NCBI RefSeq assembly: GCF_014647875.1
Contig: NZ_BMQA01000020.1
Span: 1-64,000, forward strand
Source: Streptomyces brasiliensis
GTDB lineage: Bacteria; Actinomycetota; Actinomycetes; Streptomycetales; Streptomycetaceae
Direction of reading: 5' to 3'
DNA: 64,000 bases
Position 1 is the first letter of the stretch; each line of letters begins with the position of its first letter. Shown in pieces: positions 35,837 through 43,244 of this stretch. The notes beneath the pieces were generated by a model. It was not told where the DNA came from. It worked only from the letters and a program-made list of their open reading frames with translations, and made no database searches. The position numbers were made by a program, and so were the translations under genes.

Positions 35837-35935
35837 CTCCTGCGCGACGCCGGCCTCCTGACCACCCGCCACTACGGCCACCAGGCCCTGTACGGACGCA
35901 CACCCCTGGGCATCGCTTTGGCGGCGGGGGCTTGA
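35837..35935 (+). pseudogene. 3' remnant of an ArsR-type regulator
   Basis: The plus frame ends LLRDAGLLTTRHYGHQALYGRTPLGIALAAGA, which matches the recognition-helix wing and C-terminus of ArsR-family regulators (HLRxLRDAGLL...GRxxxYRRTPLGDAL). The upstream two thirds of the gene are missing, replaced by MFS sequence of opposite orientation. It is best read as one side of a deletion that removed the divergent promoter region of an mfs/arsR pair. Confidence 0.7.
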
Positions 35936-35940
35936 GCGGG

Positions 35941-36234
35941 TTACCGGGCCAGGTGCCGCTCGACCGTCTCCACCTTGGAGGTCAGGCCGTCGGTGACGCC
36001 CGGCCGGATGTCGGCCTTGAGGACGAGCGAGACGCGGGGCGCCCGCGCCTCCACGGCGGCCACGGCCCGCTTCACGACGTCCATGACCTGGTCCCACTCA
36101 CCTTCGATCGAGGTGAACATGGCGTCGGTGCGGTTGGGCAGTCCGGACTCCCGTACGACGCGGACGGCGTCGGCGACGTACTCCCCCACGTCCTCGCCGA
36201 CGCCCAGCGGCGTCACGGAGAAGGCGACGATCAT
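35941..36234 (-). CDS. UPF0045/MTH1187-type thiamine-binding-like protein
   Basis: This 97-residue protein begins MIVAFSVTPLGVGEDVGEYVADAVRVVRESGL and matches the small ferredoxin-fold MTH1187/YkoF-like family that binds thiamine or related ligands. The ATG overlaps the stop of the upstream DUF3817 gene (ATGA), so they are coupled. The biological role is not known from context. Confidence 0.82.
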   Translation of the reverse strand: MIVAFSVTPLGVGEDVGEYVADAVRVVRESGLPNRTDAMFTSIEGEWDQVMDVVKRAVAAVEARAPRVSLVLKADIRPGVTDGLTSKVETVERHLAR

Positions 36235-36575
36235 GCGTTCACGATTCCTTCCTTGCGGGCGCGGGCGGCGATGACCGCGCTCTCGGCCTCGCGGCGCAGC
36301 TTGCGCTCGGCGAAGAAGCCGCCGGTGGGCAGGACCGAGAAGACGAAGTAGAGCGCGGCGGTGCCGAGGCTCCACTTGGCGCGGTTCCAGGCGTCGGCCC
36401 AGAAGACGACGTACAGGATGAACAGGACACCGTGGATCGCGCCCATCACCGGCACCGCGTTGAAGTCCGTGGTCCGCTTCAGCACGGAGCAGAGCAGCAG
36501 GACGAGGAAGGACACGGCCTCGGGCGCGGAGACCAGGCGGAGGCGGCGGAGGGCGGAGGCTGTCTTGAGGTCCAC
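36231..36575 (-). CDS. DUF3817 family membrane protein
   Basis: This 114-residue protein has three hydrophobic segments (AVSFLVLLLCSVL, GAIHGVLFILYVVFWADAW, AALYFVFSVLPTGGFFAE) and the same ERKLRREAE end as the paralogue at 34344-34682. GTG start with AAGGTG upstream. It is coupled to the thiamine-binding-like gene and divergent from the AIM24 cluster. Confidence 0.82.
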   Translation of the reverse strand: MDLKTASALRRLRLVSAPEAVSFLVLLLCSVLKRTTDFNAVPVMGAIHGVLFILYVVFWADAWNRAKWSLGTAALYFVFSVLPTGGFFAERKLRREAESAVIAARARKEGIVNA

Positions 36576-36615
36576 GGGTCACCTTCGATGGGAGATGCGC
36601 CGGCGGCGCGTTCGC

Positions 36616-36654
36616 TTTGTGAACGGAAGCACAAACGTCCGCCCATTGTGACAA
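36616..36654. promoter_or_regulatory. TTTGTG/CACAAA dyads between DUF3817 and AIM24 genes
   Basis: The 143-bp divergent gap contains TTTGTG-N8-CACAAA (36616-36635) and, eleven bases on, TTGTGACAA (36646-36654). The shared TTGTG core suggests adjacent sites of one regulator acting on both transcripts. Confidence 0.35.
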
Positions 36655-36718
36655 ACGGTCGTACGGCACCCGCGGGAGGGGTCTGTCCGCCGACCCCGCG
36701 CGCCGCTACCTTCGCACC

Positions 36719-37357
36719 GTGGCGATGTTCCGACTCCAAGGGAGCAAGGTTCTCGCCGTCGACATGACCGGGGACGCCGTGAAGGCGAAGAACGGCTCGA
36801 TGGTCGCGTACGACGGGCAGATGGCCTTCAAGAAGCTGAGCGGCGGCGGCGAGGGCCTGCGGGGGATGGTGACCCGGCGGCTCACCGGTGAGCAGATGAC
36901 CGTGATGGAGGTGAGGGGGCAGGGGACGTGCTGGTTCGCCGACCGTGCCTCCGAGATCAACCTCGTGAATCTCCAGGGGGACAAGCTGTACGTGGAGTCG
37001 AGCAATCTGCTCGCGACGGACGCGGGACTGAGGACGGGGACGACCTTCACCGGGCTGCGCGGCGCCTCGCAGGGCAACGGCCTGTTCACGACGACCGTCG
37101 AGGGGCACGGGCAGGCCGCGATCATGTCGGACGGTCCGGCCGTCGTGCTGCGGGTCAGCCCGCAGTACCCGCTGATCGTCGACCCGGGCGCGTACATCGC
37201 GCACCAGGGCGACGTACGGCAGTCCTTCCAGTCCGGTGTGACCTTCCGCACGTTCTTCGGTGAGGGCGGGGGCGAGGCCTTCCAGATCCGCTTCGAGGGG
37301 GACGGGCTGGTGTACGTGCAGCCGAGCGAGCGGAACACGATCGCGGGGGACGTCTGA
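36719..37357 (+). CDS. AIM24 family protein 1
   Basis: This 212-residue beta-rich protein of the AIM24/TRAP-like family has MAFKKLSGG, VEGHGQAAIMSDGPAVVLRV and HQGDVRQSF. The GTG is six bases after a TACCTT -10-like element with no Shine-Dalgarno between, so the message may be leaderless. It is the first of three tandem, coupled AIM24 genes. Bacterial members have no settled function; mitochondrial AIM24 is linked to cristae organisation. Confidence 0.85.
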   Translation: MAMFRLQGSKVLAVDMTGDAVKAKNGSMVAYDGQMAFKKLSGGGEGLRGMVTRRLTGEQMTVMEVRGQGTCWFADRASEINLVNLQGDKLYVESSNLLATDAGLRTGTTFTGLRGASQGNGLFTTTVEGHGQAAIMSDGPAVVLRVSPQYPLIVDPGAYIAHQGDVRQSFQSGVTFRTFFGEGGGEAFQIRFEGDGLVYVQPSERNTIAGDV

Positions 37358-38007
37358 TGGCCTTGCGGGAGATCAACTCGAAGATGGTCGAGGCGACGGT
37401 CGTGCCGGGACAGCGGCTGTTCAGCCAGCGCGGCGCCATGCTCGCGTACAAGGGCGACGTCTCCTTCACGCCCAACATCCAGGGCGGACAGGGCGGGATC
37501 ATGTCGATGCTCGGGCGCCGGGTGGCGGGCGAGGCGACGCCGCTGATGACCGTGGAGGGCAGCGGCACCGTCTTCTTCGGGCACGGCGGCCACCATGTCC
37601 AGGTCATCACCCTCTCCGGCGACACCCTGTACGTCGAGGCGGACCGGCTGCTGGCCTTCGAAGGCACGCTGCAGCAGGGGACGATGTTCATGGGCTCGCA
37701 GGGCGGCGTCATGGGAATGGTCCGGGGCCAGGTCACCGGGCAGGGACTGTTCACCACCACACTCAAGGGCCACGGCTCGGTGGCCGTCATGGCGCACGGC
37801 GGGGTGTTCGAGATCCCCATCACCCCGCAGCGGCCGGTGCACGTCGACCCGCAGGCCTATGTCGCCCACCACGGCGACGTGCGCAACAAGCTCTCCACCG
37901 CCCTGGGCTGGCGCGACATGGTGGGACGCGGCTCCGGCGAGGCGTTCCAGCTGGAGCTGAGCGGCAGCGGTGCGGTGTACGTCCAGGCGTCGGAGGAGAA
38001 GCTGTGA
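37357..38007 (+). CDS. AIM24 family protein 2
   Basis: This 216-residue AIM24 paralogue has GAMLAYKGDVSFTPN, GRRVAGEATPLMTVEG, YVEADRLLAFEGTL and YVAHHGDVRNKL. The ATG starts at the last base of the preceding gene's stop codon, and its own stop overlaps the next GTG. The three proteins probably form a hetero-oligomer, by inference from coupling. Confidence 0.87.
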   Translation: MALREINSKMVEATVVPGQRLFSQRGAMLAYKGDVSFTPNIQGGQGGIMSMLGRRVAGEATPLMTVEGSGTVFFGHGGHHVQVITLSGDTLYVEADRLLAFEGTLQQGTMFMGSQGGVMGMVRGQVTGQGLFTTTLKGHGSVAVMAHGGVFEIPITPQRPVHVDPQAYVAHHGDVRNKLSTALGWRDMVGRGSGEAFQLELSGSGAVYVQASEEKL

Positions 38008-38807
38008 GCGCGTACGGACCCCCCGGCGGCGCCGGGCCCGTGGTCTACGACCCGATGACCCTGCCCGTCGACGACAACGTGAACAAGTACACGTTCTGCG
38101 TGGAGCTCAAGAGCGGGCAGTGGTTCCTGCAGAAGGGGAAGATGATCGCCTACTACGGGGCGATCGAGTTCAACGGGATCGGGCACGGGCGACTCGACCG
38201 GCTCGTCCGTACGTCGTTCCATTCACCTCTGCACGCGATCGACTGGGTCGTGGCGGACGGCTCGGGCAAGATGCTGCTCGCCGACCGGGCCTTCGACGTG
38301 AACTCGTACGACCTGGACAATGGCAATTTGACCATTCGCTCGGGCAACCTGCTCGCTTTTCAGCCAAGTCTTACGCTCAAGCAGTCGATCGTGCCGGGTT
38401 TTCTGACCCTGATCGGAACCGGGAAGTTCGTGGCCGCCTCCAACGGTCCGGTGGTGTTCATGGAACCCCCGATCCGGGTGGACCCGCAGGCGCTGGTCGG
38501 GTGGGCCGACTGCCCGTCGCCGTGCCATCACTACGACCACGGCTACATGACGGGCGTAATGGGCGGTCTACGTGCGATGACGGGCCTCGGCGGAGCCTCC
38601 GGCGAGGAGCACCAGTTCGAGTTCGTGGGAGCCGGTACGGTCCTGCTGCAGTCGACCGAGACACTCATGGCCGAGCAGGCCACGGGAGCGGTCCCGAGCG
38701 AGCCGGGCGTGCCCGGCGGCGGGGTACCGGGAGGTCACGGACAGCCTCCGGGCGCACCGCGCCTTCCCGGACAGCTGGGGGACCTCCAGCGTCGCTTCGG
38801 GCTGTGA
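38004..38807 (+). CDS. AIM24 family protein 3 with Pro/Gly-rich tail
   Basis: This 267-residue AIM24 paralogue has WFLQKGKMIAYYGAIEF, SGNLLAFQPSLTL, MEPPIRVDPQALVGW and a Cys pair in ADCPSPCHHY. The C-terminal ~45 residues are Pro/Gly-rich (PGGGVPGGHGQPPGAPRLPG). GTG overlaps the previous stop. It ends the triplet; a MarR gene follows 92 bp later with its own upstream region. Confidence 0.85.
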   Translation: MSAYGPPGGAGPVVYDPMTLPVDDNVNKYTFCVELKSGQWFLQKGKMIAYYGAIEFNGIGHGRLDRLVRTSFHSPLHAIDWVVADGSGKMLLADRAFDVNSYDLDNGNLTIRSGNLLAFQPSLTLKQSIVPGFLTLIGTGKFVAASNGPVVFMEPPIRVDPQALVGWADCPSPCHHYDHGYMTGVMGGLRAMTGLGGASGEEHQFEFVGAGTVLLQSTETLMAEQATGAVPSEPGVPGGGVPGGHGQPPGAPRLPGQLGDLQRRFGL

Positions 38808-38899
38808 GCGGTAGTCTGCGGAGTGTGACGTCGAACGCGTGCGCACTGTCACATCACCCTCACTAGTTCGCCTTTCAACTTCTTAGGTAGACTTCATTC

Positions 38900-39376
38900 A
38901 TGGAGACCGAGACGGCCACGCGCTGGCTGACCCATGCGGAGCAGTGCGCCTGGCGCACCCACCTGGAGGTCAACAGGCTGTTGACGTACCAACTGGAAAA
39001 AGATCTCCAGCCGTTCGGCCTGACGATGAACGACTACGAGATCCTCGTGAACCTGTCCGAGTCCGAGGACGTACGCATGCGGATGAGCGACCTCGCCTCC
39101 GCCACGATGCAGTCCAAGAGCCGGCTCTCGCACCAGATCACGCGCATGGAGAACGCGGACCTGGTGCGCCGTGAGAACTGCGAGTCCGACCGCCGGGGTC
39201 TGTTCGCGGTGCTCACGGACCACGGCATGGAAACGATGAAGAAGGTCGCACCCCACCATGTGGCCTCGGTGCGCCGCCACTTCATCGACCTGCTCCCACC
39301 GGACTCCCTCGGGGAACTGGACACGGCGCTGAAGCCGATCGCGGAACACCTCCGCGGACAGCGGGGACGCCCCTGA
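38900..39376 (+). CDS. MarR family transcriptional regulator
   Basis: This 158-residue regulator has the winged HTH LTMNDYEILVNLSESEDVRMRMSDLASATMQSKSRLSHQITRMENADLVRREN and the DRRG wing. It lies downstream of the AIM24 triplet on the same strand and convergent with a broken MFS gene. An A/T-rich stretch (TTCAACTTCTTAGGTAGACTTC) just upstream may hold the promoter. The target is unknown. Confidence 0.88.
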   Translation: METETATRWLTHAEQCAWRTHLEVNRLLTYQLEKDLQPFGLTMNDYEILVNLSESEDVRMRMSDLASATMQSKSRLSHQITRMENADLVRRENCESDRRGLFAVLTDHGMETMKKVAPHHVASVRRHFIDLLPPDSLGELDTALKPIAEHLRGQRGRP

Positions 39377-39391
39377 GCCGAGCGGGACTTC

Positions 39392-39427
39392 GGCAGGCGG
39401 GTCGGTTCAGGCCCCGCCTGCCTTTTT
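39392..39427 (+). terminator. Intrinsic terminator of the marR gene
   Basis: GGCAGGCGGG and CCCGCCTGCC form a perfect 10-bp stem with an 11-base loop, followed by TTTTT, 15 bp beyond the marR stop. It is one of the few classic T-tailed terminators in the window. It overlaps the 3' end of the opposing MFS remnant. Confidence 0.8.
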
Positions 39428-40170
39428 GGCGCCCGCCGCCGCCCCGGCCACGAGTGCCGACGCTCCCGACAGCGCGAAGCACACCGTGAGCGGCAGGTGG
39501 CCAGCCATGGCTCCGGCCACCGCCGCACCACCCGAACTCCCGGCGTTCGCCGCCGCGTTCACCCACGCCCCCGCCCGCGTCCGGGCGTCCTCTGGTGCCG
39601 TCTCCTCCGCCAGGAGGTACGCCGTCGTCAGGGCGGGGGCCACGAAGGCGCCGGCGCAGGCCATGACCGCCGCGAGCGTCCACGGTCCCGGGGCCGTACC
39701 GGCCAGGGCCAGGGGCACGGCCAACCCCGCCGTCAGCCACGGCAGGCGTACGCGGGCCGGGCGGCGCCAGTCGAGCGCGCCGTTCAGCAGACCGCCCACC
39801 GCGCTGCCCGCCGACAGCGCGCCAGGATCCACGGGACCACGGCGGTGTCGTACGACCGCTGTGCCACGAACGCCGTCACGAGCAGCTCGGTCCCGCTCAG
39901 GGCGAGGCCCAGGCCCGCCGCCGCGACGACCGGCTGGAGCAGGCCCGCCGGGACGCGAGGGCCGTGGCGGGCGGGCCGGCCGGGCCCAGGGCGCCGTGTG
40001 GCCTCGCTCAGCGCCGGTGACGTCACGAACGCGCACGTCCCCGTCTCCATCAGCAGCGCGCTCAGCAGCACCCCGGCCGACGGCGGTGCGCAGCGCAGCA
40101 GGACGCCGACCAGCAGCGGGCCGGAGACGAACAGCAGCTCCTCCGCCACGCATTGGCCACCACCGACCAA
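39407..40170 (-). pseudogene. Second MFS transporter remnant (N-terminally truncated, frameshifted)
   Basis: The frame from about 40170 reads CVAEELLFVSGPLLVGVLLR through LSGTELLVTAFVAQRSYDTAVVPWIL. The protein then continues in another frame as GALSAGSAVGGLLNGALDW through LPLTVCFALSGASALVAGAAAG. One base is missing or gained near 39825-39835. The first ~130-150 residues expected of a ~400-residue major facilitator are absent, and no start with a ribosome site precedes the fragment. It is the second decayed MFS gene within 5 kb. Confidence 0.75.
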
Positions 40171-40231
40171 CCGACGCCGACGAACCCCGCCCGACTACCC
40201 CGGCCACCCAGGCGGACCGGATGACTTCCGG

Positions 40232-41188
40232 TCAGGCCTGGGTCAGGCCCGCCACCAGTTCGTCCGCCGCGCGGTACGGGTCCAGTTCGCCGGCGACGAT
40301 CCGGTCCGCCAGCGCGTCCAGGTGGCGGTCGCCGTGCAGGTCGCCGATGCGTTCGCGCAGGGCCGTGACGGCGATCGTCTCGACCTCGCGGGAGGCGCGG
40401 GCGCGGCGGCGTTCGGCCAGGACGCCGTGCTCCTCCATCCACGCACGGTGCTTCTCCAGCGCCTCGACGACCTCGTCGATGCCCTCCGCCCGGGCCGCGA
40501 CCGTCTTGACGATGGGCGGACGCCAGTCGCCGGGGCCGCGGGCCTCGCCGAGACCGAGCATGTGGTTCAGCTCGCGGGCCGTGGCGTCGGCGCCGTCCCG
40601 GTCGGCCTTGTTGACGACGTACACGTCACCGATCTCGAGGATGCCGGCCTTGGCGGCCTGGATGCCGTCGCCCATGCCCGGGGCGAGCAGGACCACGGAG
40701 GTGTCGGCCTGGGAGGCGATCTCGACCTCCGACTGGCCGACGCCGACCGTCTCGACGAGGATCACGTCGCAGCCCGCGGCGTCGAGCACGCGGATCGCCT
40801 GTGGCGCGGCCCAGGCCAGGCCGCCGAGGTGGCCCCGGGTGGCCATCGAGCGGATGTAGACGCCGGGGTCGGAGGCGTGCTCCGACATCCGGACGCGGTC
40901 GCCCAGCAGGGCGCCCCCGGAGAACGGGGAGGACGGGTCGACGGCCAGGACGCCGACCCGCTTGCCCTGCTTGCGGTACGCGGTCACCAGCGCGGACGTC
41001 GAGGTCGACTTGCCCACGCCCGGTGAGCCGGTCAGGCCGACCACGTACGCGTTGCCGGTCAGCGGCGCGAGGGCCGCCATGACCTCCCTGAGCTGTGGGG
41101 ACGCCCCCTCCACGAGGGAGATCAGCCGGGCCACGGCCCGCGGTCGGCCTTCCCTGGCCTGGGCCACCAGAGAGGAGACGTCCTGCAT
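40232..41188 (-). CDS. meaB: MeaB/ArgK-type GTPase chaperone of B12-dependent mutases
   Basis: MeaB loads and protects adenosylcobalamin in methylmalonyl-CoA or isobutyryl-CoA mutase. The 318-residue protein has the P-loop GLTGSPGVGKST, the base-binding and Mg motifs DPSSPFSGGALLGDR and VETVGVGQSE, and VNKADRDGA. ATG at 41188 is five bases from GGAG; an adjacent GTG one codon earlier is too close to it. It follows the thiolase by 31 bp and is probably co-transcribed. The mutase partner could be IcmA encoded 6 kb away. Confidence 0.92.
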   Translation of the reverse strand: MQDVSSLVAQAREGRPRAVARLISLVEGASPQLREVMAALAPLTGNAYVVGLTGSPGVGKSTSTSALVTAYRKQGKRVGVLAVDPSSPFSGGALLGDRVRMSEHASDPGVYIRSMATRGHLGGLAWAAPQAIRVLDAAGCDVILVETVGVGQSEVEIASQADTSVVLLAPGMGDGIQAAKAGILEIGDVYVVNKADRDGADATARELNHMLGLGEARGPGDWRPPIVKTVAARAEGIDEVVEALEKHRAWMEEHGVLAERRRARASREVETIAVTALRERIGDLHGDRHLDALADRIVAGELDPYRAADELVAGLTQA

Positions 41189-41219
41189 CACAGCTCCGTT
41201 CGCCGGGAGATCGCCTGGA

Positions 41220-42422
41220 TCAGCTCTTCGCCACGCGCACGATCAGCGCGTCGCCCTGGCCACCGCCACCGCACAGCGCCGCCGCGCCGATGCCGCCGCC
41301 CCGGCGCTTCAGCTCCAGCGCGAGGGACAGCACGAGGCGGGCGCCGGACATGCCGATCGGGTGTCCGAGGGCGATGGCGCCACCGTTGACGTTCACCTTT
41401 TCGGTGGAAACTCCCAGGTCCTTCATTGACTGGACCGCGACGGCGGCAAAGGCCTCGTTGATCTCGATCAGATCGAGGTCGGAGACCTCCAGGCCCTCCT
41501 TCTTGAGGGCGTGCAGGATCGCGTTGGAGGGCTGGGACTGCAGGCTGTTGTCCGGGCCCGCCACATTGCCGTGGGCGCCGATCTCGGCGATCCACTCCAG
41601 GCCCAGCTCCTCGGCCTTGGCCTTGCTCATCACGACCACGGCCGCGGCACCGTCGGAGATCTGCGAGGACGTGCCCGCGGTGATCGTGCCGTCCTTGGTG
41701 AAGGCAGGACGCAGCCTGCCGAGGGACTCCACGGTGGTGTCGCCGCGGATGCCCTCGTCCTTGCTGAAGACGACGGGCTCGCCCTTGCGCTGCGGGATCT
41801 CGACCGGTGTGATCTCGGCCTCGAAGATGCCGTTCTTCTGCGCGGCGGCGGCCCGCTGGTGGGACAGGGCGGCGATCTCGTCCTGCTCGGCGCGGCCGAT
41901 GCCCAGACGGGTGTTGTGCTTCTCGGTCGACTCGCCCATGGGGATCTGTTCCCACGGGTCGGTCAGGCCGTCGTAGGCCATCGCGTCGAGCAGCTCGACG
42001 GCGCCGTACTTGTAGCCCTCACGGGACTTCGGCAGCAGGTGCGGGGCGTTGGTCATGGACTCCTGGCCGCCCGCCACGACGATCTCGAACTCGCCCGCAC
42101 GGATCAGCTGGTCGGCCAGCGCGATCGCGTCGAGGCCGGAGAGGCACACCTTGTTGACGGTGAGCGCCGGGACGTTCATCGGGATGCCGGCCTTGACCGC
42201 GGCCTGGCGCGCCGGGATCTGCCCCGCCCCGGCCTGCAGCACCTGACCCATGATCACGTACTGCACCTGGTCGCCGCCGATCCCCGCACGGTCGAGGGCG
42301 GCCTTGATCGCGAAGCCGCCCAGATCGGCCCCGGAGAAGGACTTGAGCGAGCCGAGCAGCCGTCCCATCGGAGTGCGGGCACCCGCGACGATGACGGATG
42401 TCGTGGTGTTCGTTCCTGACAT
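41220..42422 (-). CDS. Acetyl-CoA acetyltransferase (thiolase)
   Basis: This 400-residue biosynthetic-type thiolase condenses or cleaves acetoacetyl-CoA. The nucleophile Cys lies in VNKVCLSGLDA, the His in NVNGGAIALGHPIGMSGAR and the second Cys in AALCGGGGQGDA. The ATG was chosen by alignment with family starts (SVIVAGARTPMG). It is divergent from the methylmalonyl-CoA epimerase gene and upstream of meaB, placing C4 metabolism next to B12 mutase maintenance. Confidence 0.93.
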   Translation of the reverse strand: MSGTNTTTSVIVAGARTPMGRLLGSLKSFSGADLGGFAIKAALDRAGIGGDQVQYVIMGQVLQAGAGQIPARQAAVKAGIPMNVPALTVNKVCLSGLDAIALADQLIRAGEFEIVVAGGQESMTNAPHLLPKSREGYKYGAVELLDAMAYDGLTDPWEQIPMGESTEKHNTRLGIGRAEQDEIAALSHQRAAAAQKNGIFEAEITPVEIPQRKGEPVVFSKDEGIRGDTTVESLGRLRPAFTKDGTITAGTSSQISDGAAAVVVMSKAKAEELGLEWIAEIGAHGNVAGPDNSLQSQPSNAILHALKKEGLEVSDLDLIEINEAFAAVAVQSMKDLGVSTEKVNVNGGAIALGHPIGMSGARLVLSLALELKRRGGGIGAAALCGGGGQGDALIVRVAKS

Positions 42423-42571
42423 GAGATGCGATCCCCTTCCAGCTGCACAAAGCTGAGGAGTGAACGAGGGTTTACTTCGAATGTACTGAGCGGTAGTCCA
42501 CCCCGTCATCGGGCCGTCAGTGTGATCGCGCGCACGTTGCGTAACCACCGCGTGCGCGCTGCACTGAATCC

Positions 42572-43012
42572 ATGCTGACTCGAATCGACCACATTGGGAT
42601 TGCCTGCCACGACCTCGACGCCACCGTCGAGTTCTACCGGGCCACGTACGGCTTCGAGGTCTTCCACTCCGAGGTCAACGAGGAGCAGGGCGTACGCGAG
42701 GCCATGCTCAAGATCAACGATACGTCCGACGGCGGAGCCTCGTACCTCCAGCTGCTCGAACCGATCCGCGAGGACTCCACGGTCGCGAAGTGGCTGGCGA
42801 AGAACGGCGAGGGCGTCCACCACATCGCCTTCGGCACGGCGGACGTCGACAAGGACGCGGCGGACATCAGGGACAAGGGCGTACGCGTTCTGTACGACGA
42901 GCCGCGGCGCGGTTCCATGGGGTCGCGGATCACCTTCCTGCACCCCAAGGACTGCCACGGCGTACTCACGGAACTGGTCACTTCGGCGCCCGTTGAGTCA
43001 CCTGAGCACTGA
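42572..43012 (+). CDS. mce: Methylmalonyl-CoA epimerase
   Basis: The epimerase interconverts (2S)- and (2R)-methylmalonyl-CoA. The 146-residue vicinal-oxygen-chelate protein shows metal ligands in DHIGIACHDL, HHIAFGT and a C-terminal Glu in GVLTELV, with SYLQLLEP between. It is divergent from the thiolase gene and upstream of scy, whose promoter probably overlaps its 3' end. Confidence 0.94.
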   Translation: MLTRIDHIGIACHDLDATVEFYRATYGFEVFHSEVNEEQGVREAMLKINDTSDGGASYLQLLEPIREDSTVAKWLAKNGEGVHHIAFGTADVDKDAADIRDKGVRVLYDEPRRGSMGSRITFLHPKDCHGVLTELVTSAPVESPEH

Positions 43013-43038
43013 CCCTCGTACATAGAGGCCGGTAGGGT
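43009..43038 (+). promoter_or_regulatory. Candidate scy promoter
   Basis: CTGACC (43009-43014, overlapping the mce stop) and TAGGGT (43033-43038) are separated by 18 bp. TAGGGT is a good Streptomyces vegetative -10. It would give a leader of about 200 bases before scy. Confidence 0.45.
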
Positions 43039-43072
43039 TGGGGTCGGTCGCCCGTGAAGGACGGGGTGACCT

Positions 43073-43096
43073 GGTCCTGCCCTCGACGGCAGGACC
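43073..43096 (+). terminator. Hairpin in the mce-scy gap
   Basis: GGTCCTGCC and GGCAGGACC form a perfect 9-bp stem with a 6-base loop. It may terminate mce transcription or act as a leader structure of scy. No T-run follows. Confidence 0.4.
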
Positions 43097-43244
43097 GCCG
43101 GGGTCCGGGTTTCGGGGGGCGAGCGTCGGGGCAGCAGCCCTTGCTCCGCCGTTGATCTGACACCATTCCCCGGGGGCCCCGTTCGGCGGATGGACGGAGC
43201 TCGTTCGGAGAAGCTTGCGACCAGGGGACGGATGGGACCGCGCA

